Origin: Streptomyces flaveus
GTDB lineage: Bacteria > Actinomycetota > Actinomycetes > Streptomycetales > Streptomycetaceae
Reading direction: 5' to 3'
Assembly (NCBI RefSeq): GCF_014647675.1
Contig: NZ_BMPQ01000020.1
Coordinates: 86,070 to 150,069 of the forward strand
DNA: 64,000 bases
The notes under the pieces are model-generated. The model was not told where the DNA came from and did not search any database. It worked only from the letters and a program-made list of their open reading frames with translations. The position numbers were made by a program, and so were the translations under genes. Each line of letters starts with the position of its first letter. Positions within the stretch are counted from its first letter, which is position 1. Of this stretch, positions 8,690 to 16,436 are shown in pieces.

Positions 8690-9925
8690 ATCAACACTCC
8701 CACCGCGCCCGCAAGCCTGCGCTTCGGCGTCAACTACACCCCCCGACGCGGCTGGTTCCACTCCTGGCACGACTTCGACCCGGCGCACGCACGCGAGGAC
8801 CTGGCGCAGATAGCCGGCCTGGGGCTCGACCACGTACGGATCTTCCACCTCTGGCCGCTACTCCAGCCGAACCGCACGCTCATCCGCACCGCCGCCGTCG
8901 ACCAGCTGGTGCGCCTGGTCGACCTGGCTGCCGAGGCCGGCCTCGACGTACTCGTGGACGGCATCCAGGGCCACCTGTCCAGTTTCGACTTCTACCCGGA
9001 GTGGACCCGCAGCTGGCACCACCGCAACGTGTTCACCGACCCCGAGGCCATCGAGGCCCAGGCCGAACTGCTACGGGTCCTGGGCCGCGCCCTGGCCGGC
9101 CGCCCCAACCTCCTCGGCCTCCAGCTCGGCAACGAGCTCAACAACCTGGTCGAACACAACCCGGTCACCCCCGACCAGGTGGACCACTACCTCGACACGC
9201 TGCTGACCGCCGCCCGCTCCGGACTGGGCGCGAAAGGCCTGGTCACCCACTCCGCGTACGACGCCGCCTGGTACGGCGACGACCACCCCTTCACCCCCGA
9301 GGCCTCCGCCCGCAAGGGCGACCTGACCACCGTCCACCCCTGGGTGTTCTCCGCCGACTGCGCACGCCGCTACGGCCCCCGCTCCCCGCAGGTACGGCAC
9401 CTCGCCGAGTACGGAGTCGAACTCGCCAAGGCGTACGCCACCGAACCGGCCCGCCCGGTCTGGGTCCAGGAGACCGGAGCGCCCGAGCCTCACATCCCCG
9501 CGTCCGACGCCCCGGACTTCGCCCGCGCGACCGTCCTGAACGCGGCCGACTGCACGGACCTGTGGGGCGTGACGTGGTGGTGCTCCCACGACGTCGACCG
9601 CTCCCTCACCGACTTCCCGGAACTGGAGTACACCCTGGGCCTCTTCGACTCCACGGGCCGCACCAAGCCCATCGCCTCAGCTCTCGCCGACGCGGTGGCA
9701 AAACTGCGCACCGGCTCCCACCGGGCGCAGCCCCGCGACACCGCCCTGGTCCTGGACTGCACACCCGCGACCCGTTCCGTGTCCGGCCCGGGCGGCGCGT
9801 ACTTCGAGGAGTGGATGCGGCTGCGGATCGAGGGGGTACGCCCGGCGGTGGTGAGGGCGGCATGGGCGGATGATGCGGGGTATTTGAGTGCGCGAGGCCT
9901 CAGGGAACTCATTCGGATGCCCTGA
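8690..9925 (+). CDS. GH5-like (clan A) glycoside hydrolase, apparent ATC start
   Basis: A 411-aa TIM-barrel glycosidase: RFGVNYTPRRGWFHSWHDFD at the N-terminus, acid/base Glu149 in LQLGNELNN, and nucleophile Glu261 in VWVQETGAPE, the usual two glutamates of clan A. No signal peptide, so cytoplasmic. The perfect ribosome site GGAGGAGG at 8677-8684 is followed 5 bases later by ATC, not ATG or GTG. No in-frame ATG or GTG sits at a sensible distance (TTG 8576 is in frame but lacks a ribosome site). Together with GH38, GH3 and the importer it suggests use of a mannose- or glucose-containing glycan. Family sure, linkage specificity not. Confidence 0.78.
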   Translation: MNTPTAPASLRFGVNYTPRRGWFHSWHDFDPAHAREDLAQIAGLGLDHVRIFHLWPLLQPNRTLIRTAAVDQLVRLVDLAAEAGLDVLVDGIQGHLSSFDFYPEWTRSWHHRNVFTDPEAIEAQAELLRVLGRALAGRPNLLGLQLGNELNNLVEHNPVTPDQVDHYLDTLLTAARSGLGAKGLVTHSAYDAAWYGDDHPFTPEASARKGDLTTVHPWVFSADCARRYGPRSPQVRHLAEYGVELAKAYATEPARPVWVQETGAPEPHIPASDAPDFARATVLNAADCTDLWGVTWWCSHDVDRSLTDFPELEYTLGLFDSTGRTKPIASALADAVAKLRTGSHRAQPRDTALVLDCTPATRSVSGPGGAYFEEWMRLRIEGVRPAVVRAAWADDAGYLSARGLRELIRMP

Positions 9926-10048
9926 CTTCACCTGACGTACTGGCACCGCGGCCCCATGACCCCTGTCGCGCAAATCGTGAACACACGGCGGAGGAATGCC
10001 CTTCAGGCACTCAAACGAGCGCTGCGTGAACACAAGCGGGAGAAGTGC

Positions 10049-10252
10049 TCACGCTGTGCGACTCACCCTGGGTCCGCCCCCGCCCCGACCCGCCCTCGCG
10101 GTCGCGCACCGGCGACATCGACATGGTGGCCAGGCGCCCGTGGCCAGCGGCTCGGCGCTCGTTACGTCGGTGGGCTCCGCCCACGTCCGGCCGCCGTCAC
10201 GGGACACCCGCATCGTCATGAGCGTTACGGGCTGTTCATCGTCCGCGGTCAC
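10049..10252 (-). CDS. Small hypothetical protein with a Trp-Pro-Pro-Cys motif
   Basis: Sixty-seven residues containing 'TLMTMRVSRDGGRTWAEPT' and 'TGAWPPCRCRRCATAR'. I have seen this pattern in many small Streptomyces proteins near XRE-type regulators; the cysteines could bind a metal. The tail (GRGGGGPRVSRTA) looks non-native, so the gene may be decayed. The flanks at 9926-10048 and 10253-10320 show nothing clear. Real or remnant cannot be decided here. Confidence 0.4.
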   Translation of the reverse strand: MTADDEQPVTLMTMRVSRDGGRTWAEPTDVTSAEPLATGAWPPCRCRRCATARAGRGGGGPRVSRTA

Positions 10253-10322
10253 CGGTGCTCACCATGCCGGGTGATCTCCACATTGGTGTCTGTCGCGGCC
10301 GAGTAGTCGCCGTGCCGACGGG

Positions 10323-10688
10323 CCACTGTCCGTTGCCCGACAGCTGGCCGTGCGGGTGGGCGTGACGAGGAAGACCATCGATCGATGGCTGGCGGATGAG
10401 CACCTCGTACCTCATGCGCGGAACCGCATTGACGCCGCGCAGGCGTTGGGAGTGGACGAAGAGATGATCTGGCCGCTGACAGTGAAGGACCGACTCAAGA
10501 CCGGCACCGAGTTACTTGTTCCCTGGTGTCTGAGCTGGGACTCCGAGGCCTACCTGATCTGCTCGGCGGCGAACCGTCGGACAGCACTACAGCCACCCAC
10601 GCTTTGTCGCGTTAACGCCGGCTTGGAACCTGCTGGCGGCATCCAGCCGCTCCATCAGATGAGCCATCATGCGGCGGACGGTTCGTAG
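10323..10688 (+). pseudogene. Remnant of an XRE-type helix-turn-helix regulator
   Basis: The frame reads SVARQLAVRVGVTRKTIDRWL..., then AAQALGVDEEMIWP, which is the DNA-binding part of a common Streptomyces XRE-type regulator. No good start or ribosome site is seen. After about position 10506 the sequence no longer resembles the family, and the frame runs into the 3' end of the convergent regulator gene. It lies next to the small Trp-Pro-Pro-Cys protein, with which such regulators often pair, so both look like debris of one module. One TTA codon (GAG TTA CTT) is present. Confidence 0.4.
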
Positions 10689-11561
10689 AGATACCCCGAG
10701 TCTCCGGGCTGCGGCCTCGTCGGTGTCGCCGCCGGCGGCCATCCGCAGCAGTTCTCTTTCTGTTGGGGTGCAACCGTCCTGGTCCCGCGGGATTTGCTGA
10801 CCGAAGGGCAGTCCGACTTCCCAGACCTGTTCGAAGAGTGCGTGCAGCGCCGCCACAATGCCGGGACTGCGCACTTCCAGGGCAGCAGCGCGGGGGTTGT
10901 CGGCTTGGGCCGGCACCACCGCGATCTTGCGGTCAACGATGACCATCTGGATCGGGACGGTCGGCACGGTGCGCATCTCGCTACCGAGCTCTATGAGCCA
11001 GCGGGCGTAGGTGAGCGTTTCGGTGTCGTTGCGGAAGCTGTCACGGCAGACCGCGCGGATCGTGACACCCCGTGCGAGGGCCTCCTCGTTGAGTGACGCG
11101 GCAGCCTCGCGGGCTTCGGGCCGATGGGCGCCGCCGGGATTGAGAGAGAGGCACTCGAACTCCGTGGCGCGCTGCAGCTCCTCAAGACGGGTCCGGATGG
11201 CATCCAGCCCGTCGTGCCGAATCGCTCCGTCAATAGGCCAGGCGCTGTGGTGCTCGGCGGTTATGGAGGCTATCTCCGCGCGGGCTTCTTCAACTTCCAC
11301 TTGTCGTGATGCCAGGCGCGCCTCGGCCGAGGCAAGCAGCTTTGCCAGTCCCACGTCGGGACTTACTGGCCGAAGTTTTCCGTCAAACTGAGCGGAGGGC
11401 TTGAGCAATGCCAGTTCGGCCAGTTCGTCCAGCGCAACCCGCACTTCGGGGTCTGTCAGCCCGGTGTCCGTGGCTAGCGCGGTCACTCCATGGTCTCGAT
11501 GTTGAAGCGCGGCTCGGTAGACAGCTTCCGCATTCGAGGACAATCCGAGTAACTGCAGCAT
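10587..11561 (-). CDS. TrmB/LuxR-type transcriptional regulator
   Basis: A 324-aa regulator. The N-terminal winged-helix TrmB-like domain (LGLSSNAEAVYRAALQHRD, TGLTDPEVRVALDELAELALLKPS) is followed by a coiled coil (about residues 80-105), an effector-like domain, and a C-terminal LuxR helix-turn-helix (TPTERELLRMAAGG, then AARRLGVSLRTVRRMMAHLMERL). Codon 4 is TTA (bases 11550-11552), so translation probably needs the bldA leucyl-tRNA, typical of developmental or pathway-specific regulators. It is divergent from the secreted-peptide and double-cupin genes and probably controls them through the palindromes in between. Ligand unknown. Confidence 0.85.
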   Translation of the reverse strand: MLQLLGLSSNAEAVYRAALQHRDHGVTALATDTGLTDPEVRVALDELAELALLKPSAQFDGKLRPVSPDVGLAKLLASAEARLASRQVEVEEARAEIASITAEHHSAWPIDGAIRHDGLDAIRTRLEELQRATEFECLSLNPGGAHRPEAREAAASLNEEALARGVTIRAVCRDSFRNDTETLTYARWLIELGSEMRTVPTVPIQMVIVDRKIAVVPAQADNPRAAALEVRSPGIVAALHALFEQVWEVGLPFGQQIPRDQDGCTPTERELLRMAAGGDTDEAAARRLGVSLRTVRRMMAHLMERLDAASRFQAGVNATKRGWL

Positions 11562-11675
11562 GGCACCCCCGTGAGTCAGCCCTACAGACTGAAGAAGATT
11601 GACATACGGGGCCGGGGAAGTCTCCCTTCCGCTTTACCGGGTCTTGGCCAGTGCGCCTACGAACCTCGTGGCTCC

Positions 11676-11724
11676 AAGGTGCCAAGCACCTTGCGGACAG
11701 TGACCAACCAGTGACACGGCTGGT
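11676..11724. promoter_or_regulatory. Palindromic operators between regulator and peptide operon
   Basis: A perfect inverted repeat AAGGTGC-caa-GCACCTT (11676-11692) is followed by ACCAG-tgacacgg-CTGGT (11707-11724). Both lie in the 262-base spacer between the divergent regulator and the secreted-peptide gene, as expected for regulator sites. Binding by the neighbouring TrmB/LuxR protein is inference. Confidence 0.5.
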
Positions 11725-11823
11725 GCCCATGGGTGAGTCTTACGTCATCGGCCGCAACACCTGATTCTCGGGCGGAGCGGAAATTCTTCGTAGTCCAACT
11801 GTCACTGAAGGGTGGAGTTTGTC

Positions 11824-11991
11824 ATGTCCCGAGTCGCCGCCGTGGTGATCGCATCTGTCGTTCTCCTGACCGCAGCTGGGACCGCCCCGGTCGCTGCCCT
11901 CGAAGTAGCGGAAACCCAGCGTGTGGTGGCCGGCGACGGGTTTGGCTGGAGTGCCCCGCAGGACACCGACAGCGCGGAGAGGGCCGCCTGA
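11824..11991 (+). CDS. Small secreted peptide (55 aa)
   Basis: The reading frame ATG 11824 to TGA 11991 encodes 55 residues beginning MSRVAAVVIASVVLLTAAG. It has a clear Sec-type signal (short basic start, about 16 hydrophobic residues, cleavage plausible after APVAA) and a short mature part with QRVVAGDGFGWSAPQDTDS. The ribosome site GGTGGAG lies 7-8 bases upstream. It has no cysteine. It sits directly downstream of paired palindromes opposite a TTA-containing regulator, so an exported signal or precursor peptide is the best guess. Too short for routine gene calls, but codon bias, ribosome site and signal peptide all support it. Confidence 0.65.
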   Translation: MSRVAAVVIASVVLLTAAGTAPVAALEVAETQRVVAGDGFGWSAPQDTDSAERAA

Positions 11992-12038
11992 CATGCCGTG
12001 CCCGGATCCGGCCGGCGGGCACATTCCGGGAGACTGTG

Positions 12039-12299
12039 ATGCACATGATCACGATGCGGCTGGTCCATCCACCCGTGGCGCCCAAGACCCCGGACAAGCC
12101 CTCCGAAGTCCTCATGGCGCAATGCACACCCGCCGACGGCGTCGAACACGTCTGGGCGCGGACTCACCAGGGCCACATTGACCTGGTCTTCTTCGTCCTT
12201 GCGGAGTGCGAAGCCAACGCCCTGCTCTCCGCCCGCGCCGTCTGCGAACGAGCCCTTTCGCACGAGCCGGCCCTCGCCTCCTGGCAGCTGTCCATCTGA
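12039..12299 (+). CDS. Hypothetical 86-aa protein
   Basis: Starts at ATG 12039 (GTG 12036 also possible) with CGGGAG a few bases upstream. The protein, MHMITMRLVHPP..., continues HVWARTHQGHIDLVFFVLAECEANALLSARAVCERAL, giving two beta-strands and a helix, and ends EPALASWQLSI. It looks like a small soluble alpha/beta protein. I recall similar short proteins beside Streptomyces biosynthetic regulators but cannot name the family. It lies 47 bases after the secreted peptide and 70 bases before the first double-cupin, same strand, so probably one operon. Confidence 0.6.
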   Translation: MHMITMRLVHPPVAPKTPDKPSEVLMAQCTPADGVEHVWARTHQGHIDLVFFVLAECEANALLSARAVCERALSHEPALASWQLSI

Positions 12300-12369
12300 C
12301 AGGCCCTCAAGGCCTCCTCCACGCCGCTGCGCATCACAGCCCGACCGATCCGAGAAAGGAATTCGACCC

Positions 12370-13602
12370 ATGCTCGAAACAGCCGACGCACCACCCGCAC
12401 TCGACCACTCCGTCGAGCGACGTCACATCGGAACCTTCCAGGTCCCCGACGAGGTAAATGACCTGGGCTTCCCCCTCCCGGGTGTCCGGCTGGAGAGCAC
12501 GAATGTCACCGAAGGGGACGGCACCAATGGGGTAACCCGGATTACCCGCATCACCACAGGACCGGGCATCACCGACTACGTCACCCACGAGCAGGAGTTC
12601 ACCTACTCCACCTACGGCATCCACGTCGGCCAGGACGACCGGCTCACGTTCTTCGGCGAAGGCCAGCAGATCAGCGTCCACCTCATCGACTGCCGCGAGG
12701 ACGTGGACCAGCCCGGCGCTGAGATCACCATCGAGCTGGCGGTGTCGCCCTATCGCGTGCTCATCATCCCCAAGGGCGTGGCACACACCCTCGACGGCCT
12801 CGGCGGTGTCGTCACCCGCGATGAGCCCGTGTGGTACGCGGATGCCAACCCCCACTGGGAGCCGGACAACGACCTGATCTCCTTCTCCCGCTCCTCGGAT
12901 TCCGCCCCGGTCGTGCAGACCAATCGCCACCAACTGCCGGTGGCCGCCCACCTGCTGATGTCCCGCATGGCGCAGCGGACCAACGCCTTGTCGCACAACG
13001 CCTACGCCGCCCGTTACCGCGTCTCCATCGGCGGCAAGACCACCTATGCCATGGTTCGCCCGGACTGGCGCGTCGCTGAGATGAAGCAGGACACGCATGG
13101 CCTGGCCAGCGAGAACAACTTCGTCCTGACCGGCCCCGAATCCTTCACCGTGGTGCCCTCGACCGACACCTGCACCTCGGACGCCTGGGAAGTGCAGCTG
13201 AACGGCACGCCCGATCAGTTCGTACGCCACGATCACTCCCGCCGCCGCCTTACCTGGCTTGCCGGCAGCACTGACGCCCAGATCGAGATCGTGCACGCCG
13301 ACGGCGAGCACTTCGTCATCGACCTCGGTGACCCCACGATCGGCGTCGCGATTCCCCCCGGCACCTGGTACCGGCTGATCGGACACGGCCGCATATGGCT
13401 CCGCGCCGAGATGGAGCTCCTCGACCGCCCCTGGGGGCCCGAGCACCGCCTCGGCAATGACGTCACCACCGCGGCCGTATCCGAGATCGGCCCCAGCAGA
13501 CCTGCGCAGGACAGCGACCGCTACCTGCCTGGGCCCGCCTTCCACGCGCTCGCGCGAATGGAAGCGCAGGCAATCGCCCTCACCAACCGAAAGGAAGGCT
13601 GA
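12370..13602 (+). CDS. Double-cupin protein (RmlC-like), first paralogue
   Basis: A 410-aa protein from ATG 12370 (AAAGGA upstream). The N-terminal half carries a cupin reminiscent of dTDP-4-dehydrorhamnose 3,5-epimerase: EFTYSTYGIHVGQDDRLTFFG, HLIDCRED, then LIIPKGVAHTLDGLGGVVTRDEPVWY. A second cupin-like block near the C-terminus reads RLTWLAGSTDAQIEIVHAD...VAIPPGTWYRLIGHGRIWLRAEM. The protein is therefore an internally duplicated bicupin. It could act as an epimerase, isomerase or other sugar/small-molecule enzyme, but the metal-binding His pattern of classical cupins is incomplete, so catalysis is uncertain. It forms a pair with the gene at 13957, separated only by a 93-aa protein gene. 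Confidence 0.7.
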   Translation: MLETADAPPALDHSVERRHIGTFQVPDEVNDLGFPLPGVRLESTNVTEGDGTNGVTRITRITTGPGITDYVTHEQEFTYSTYGIHVGQDDRLTFFGEGQQISVHLIDCREDVDQPGAEITIELAVSPYRVLIIPKGVAHTLDGLGGVVTRDEPVWYADANPHWEPDNDLISFSRSSDSAPVVQTNRHQLPVAAHLLMSRMAQRTNALSHNAYAARYRVSIGGKTTYAMVRPDWRVAEMKQDTHGLASENNFVLTGPESFTVVPSTDTCTSDAWEVQLNGTPDQFVRHDHSRRRLTWLAGSTDAQIEIVHADGEHFVIDLGDPTIGVAIPPGTWYRLIGHGRIWLRAEMELLDRPWGPEHRLGNDVTTAAVSEIGPSRPAQDSDRYLPGPAFHALARMEAQAIALTNRKEG

Positions 13603-13603
13603 C

Positions 13604-13885
13604 ATGACCATCACCGCCACCGAGGCCACCGCCTGGAAGACCGAGCTCGAGACCATCACCGCCGACGTCGCGGACCCGGCCAGCCGCGCGGCACTCGAGA
13701 GCCTCCACTCCGCGCTGGAGGGCTACTTCGAGAACCCGGTGCTCTTCCGCAGCGTCCTCGGCAAGATCGCCAAGTCGATGATCGACCCGGAGACCGAGGA
13801 GCAGATCACCGGCCAGGCCTTCCAGAACCTGGACGAGTTCAAGGCGGCCCTGCCGGCGGGCGTCACCGTCACGACCGTCCAGTAA
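13604..13885 (+). CDS. 93-aa acidic helical protein between two double-cupins
   Basis: Starts 1 base after the upstream stop with AAGGAAGG as ribosome site. It begins MTITATEATAWKTELETIT; later segments are ALESLHSALEGYFENP, LGKIAKSMIDPETEEQITGQ and the C-terminus FKAALPAGVTVTTVQ. It is acidic, helical, has no cysteine and no signal peptide, and ends in a short Thr/Val-rich tail. I do not recognise it. Its place between two enzyme-like paralogues, followed at once by a strong hairpin, suggests a carrier, substrate or precursor protein made at a level different from the genes downstream. Confidence 0.7.
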   Translation: MTITATEATAWKTELETITADVADPASRAALESLHSALEGYFENPVLFRSVLGKIAKSMIDPETEEQITGQAFQNLDEFKAALPAGVTVTTVQ

Positions 13886-13896
13886 GCCCGCTCCGT

Positions 13897-13935
13897 GCGC
13901 GGGTGGGTGCACCAACACGGCGCACCCACCCGCGC
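13897..13935 (+). terminator. Strong hairpin after the 93-aa gene
   Basis: A perfect 14-base stem GCGCGGGTGGGTGC (13897-13910) pairs with 13922-13935 around an 11-base loop. No T-run follows, as is common in Streptomyces terminators. It sits 12 bases after the small gene's stop and 22 bases before the next start, inside the apparent operon, so it may partially terminate or protect the upstream transcript. Confidence 0.75.
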
Positions 13936-13956
13936 GCACGTCCAGGAGGAACCGGC

Positions 13957-15093
13957 ATGCCCGCACTCCCGAAGCCCCAGCTGATGCTGACCAAGACCCG
14001 CACCACCGGCCCGGACGCCGGCTTCCCGGGTGCGCGGCACATCCGCTCGTCACGCAACGACCGGCCCTACCACTACATGGTCCACAGCCCGCACTTCGCG
14101 TACGAGGAGTACGCCATCCACCTCGGGCAATACGACCGGCTCTCCTTCTACGGCGAGACCGGCGCCATGCCCGTAAAGGTTCACATGTACGACTGCCGCG
14201 CAAATTCTCCGGAGTACGACCGGAAGCTGGAAGTCGATGTGCCGACGGACGGCTCTTGTGTGCTGGCCATTCCTCCTGGTTACGCCCACTGGTTCGAAAA
14301 CCTCGGCTGCGTCACCACGCGCAACGACTACTCGGTCCTGGCCCCGGAGGACTCCTCCTCCCCCTGGAACCCGCTTGAGGACAACGCCACCTACTCGGTC
14401 ACGGAGATGCGCTCCTCGCGGCCCGAGGTCATTGCCAACACCACCGAGCTTCCCTCCCCCGCGCAGTTCCTGATCTCCAAGGCCGTGTCCCGCAGCTGGC
14501 AGGGTGGTGCCACCGAGCAGGGAGTGCTGGGTACGGCCACCATCGGTGACCAGGAGATGCGGTACTTCGTCGACCGGGCTCTCGCCCAGCCGGACCTGCC
14601 CACCTCAAAGCTCGCCACCGTGTCCGCCGAGGTCGGCTCCTACCAGGCCATCCGCGACGACTCGTTCGGCATCGGCGCCAACGTCTCCAGCGGCCTGGCT
14701 GACACCATGGTCTTCCCCTACACAGCCGAGTGGCCGGGGTACTACAGCGTGCACCCCAACCTCACCCTGAGGCTCTCGCCACTGCTGTATGACAGCCCTG
14801 AGGTGGAACTGCACCTCATCGACCGGCGCACCGACTCGCCGACGTTCGGCGCCGAGGAGGTCCTGCCCTTCCCCTCCGACCCTCGCACCGTGGTGCGGAT
14901 CGAACCAGGGGTCATGATGCGGGCCCGCGGTGGCGGATTTCTGCACTACCGGGTCGAGTTCGATGTGCATAATGCGCGGTCGGGGCTGCCGCAGCTCTTC
15001 GTACCCGTTCCCGAAGGCGGTCCCTTGCCGAGCTTCGATCCGCCCGGCGACGTGCTGAGCGACGATGTCGTACGAGAGTTGGCCTATCGGTGA
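13957..15093 (+). CDS. Double-cupin protein, second paralogue
   Basis: A 378-aa protein from ATG 13957 with ribosome site AGGAGGA. It matches the first double-cupin block for block: FAYEEYAIHLGQYDRLSFYG, HMYDCRAN, LAIPPGYAHWFENLGCVTTRNDYSVL, and a C-terminal half with YYSVHPNLTLRLSPLLYD, ELHLIDRRTD, VRIEPGVMMRARGGGFLHYRVEF. The phrase HL/HM-(I/Y)D-(C/R)R recurs in both halves, supporting internal duplication. Its stop overlaps the MFS start (GTGA). The two paralogues may form a heteromer acting on the same substrate. RmlC-like fold is likely; reaction unknown. Confidence 0.7.
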   Translation: MPALPKPQLMLTKTRTTGPDAGFPGARHIRSSRNDRPYHYMVHSPHFAYEEYAIHLGQYDRLSFYGETGAMPVKVHMYDCRANSPEYDRKLEVDVPTDGSCVLAIPPGYAHWFENLGCVTTRNDYSVLAPEDSSSPWNPLEDNATYSVTEMRSSRPEVIANTTELPSPAQFLISKAVSRSWQGGATEQGVLGTATIGDQEMRYFVDRALAQPDLPTSKLATVSAEVGSYQAIRDDSFGIGANVSSGLADTMVFPYTAEWPGYYSVHPNLTLRLSPLLYDSPEVELHLIDRRTDSPTFGAEEVLPFPSDPRTVVRIEPGVMMRARGGGFLHYRVEFDVHNARSGLPQLFVPVPEGGPLPSFDPPGDVLSDDVVRELAYR

Positions 15094-16436
15094 CCGATAC
15101 ATCGCAGCAGCCCACACAGACGAAGAAGCAGGCGCCGGCCTGGCCCCGGTGGCTGGGCGCACTGCTGGCGTTCTATGTGGCCCTCACCCTCGCTGCGGCG
15201 ATGAGCGAGGGTGTCTACGACATCGCCTTCGCGAACCTGGCGCTGGACCTGTCCGGCCTGGTCAGCACGATCGGCATCGTGTACTGCGTGGGATACGGCG
15301 TCGAAGTCGTCGCCTCCCTTGCCATCGGCCCGCTGCTGGATCGACGGGACGCGGGGCAAGTCCTTGTCGTCTCCTACCTCGCCAAGATCGGCATCTTCGT
15401 GCTGATCGGCTTGAGCTCGTCGTTCCTGTCGTCGCACCTATGGACGATCGTGATCGCGGCCGCAACAGTGGACTTCATCCACCAGGTCGGTGAGATGGCG
15501 CTGTTCGTGCTGCTGCCGCGGCTCGTAGACGCCCACACCCTGGTCAAGGTCCAAGGCATCGGGGCGACCGCCCGCTCCGCCGGCGAGATCCTCTCCCCCG
15601 TCGTCGCAGGCCTGGTCATCTCCCTGCTGCCCGGCGCCCGCGGACTGATCGCTGCGGCGGGTTTTCAGATCCTCGCCTTGGCGTTGTTCGCCTGCGTCCT
15701 GGCCGTCGCGCGGCACACCGGACTACGAACGAAGCCCGATGCCACCGCGGAGCAAGAGTCCGAGGACGACTCTGCCGACCCTCGCGCCCTGCCGTCACGC
15801 CGTGAGGTGGCCGGCACGATCCTGTCCAGCCGGCCCTGGCACCGTTACCTCATCTTCCACGCTCTGACCGTGCTGGCTCTCTCCACGGTGATCCTCTCGT
15901 GGATCCCCCTCATGCGAGAGACGCTGGACATGTCCGCCGCCGCGGCCGGCACCTTTCTCGCCTTCTCCACCGTCGGAGCCCTCCTCGGCGGACTGGTCGT
16001 GGCCAAGTCCGGACCGGAGCGCATCTTCGCGAGCATGCGCTGGGCCCCAGCCCTTGCCGGTGTGGGCACGCTGACCGCAGTGCTCCTCGGCTCCACTCGA
16101 TGGCCGCTGGCCCTTGGCCTCATCTTGTTCGGCCTGGGCTTCACCGTCTATCTCCGATCCGCCGGCCTCGTCGTCCAGCTGCACGCCCCGATCGCCGTGC
16201 TCGGCACCTGGAACGGTCAGCTGGACGCCGTCATCCGCGTAGTGAGCGCGGCCGGGATCCTGTCCGCCGGCTTCCTCTTCGATCTGGTCGGCGGGCACGC
16301 AGTTTTCGTCAGCCTCGGCTTCGCCCTGCTCGTATCGGCTGCGCTGTGGACTCGTTTCGGCCAAAGCGACCAGAGGGACCTCTCCGCTACTCCCCTGCAC
16401 GACAGCAAGGCTGTGCCACCAGCGCGGGACGAGTAG
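15090..16436 (+). CDS. MFS transporter
   Basis: A 448-aa membrane protein with about 12 hydrophobic helices in two halves joined by an acidic loop (about residues 205-235, TAEQESEDDSADP). It has the MFS architecture but no clear drug-class signature. It starts at GTG 15090, overlapping the second double-cupin by 4 bases, so it is co-translated and probably exports or imports the product of that locus. Confidence 0.85.
   Translation: MTDTSQQPTQTKKQAPAWPRWLGALLAFYVALTLAAAMSEGVYDIAFANLALDLSGLVSTIGIVYCVGYGVEVVASLAIGPLLDRRDAGQVLVVSYLAKIGIFVLIGLSSSFLSSHLWTIVIAAATVDFIHQVGEMALFVLLPRLVDAHTLVKVQGIGATARSAGEILSPVVAGLVISLLPGARGLIAAAGFQILALALFACVLAVARHTGLRTKPDATAEQESEDDSADPRALPSRREVAGTILSSRPWHRYLIFHALTVLALSTVILSWIPLMRETLDMSAAAAGTFLAFSTVGALLGGLVVAKSGPERIFASMRWAPALAGVGTLTAVLLGSTRWPLALGLILFGLGFTVYLRSAGLVVQLHAPIAVLGTWNGQLDAVIRVVSAAGILSAGFLFDLVGGHAVFVSLGFALLVSAALWTRFGQSDQRDLSATPLHDSKAVPPARDE

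Noticed and set aside
12334..13659. 441-codon minus-strand frame opposite the first double-cupin
   Set aside because: Antisense shadow with Val/Gly/Asp-rich composition; the plus-strand product has motifs and a ribosome site.
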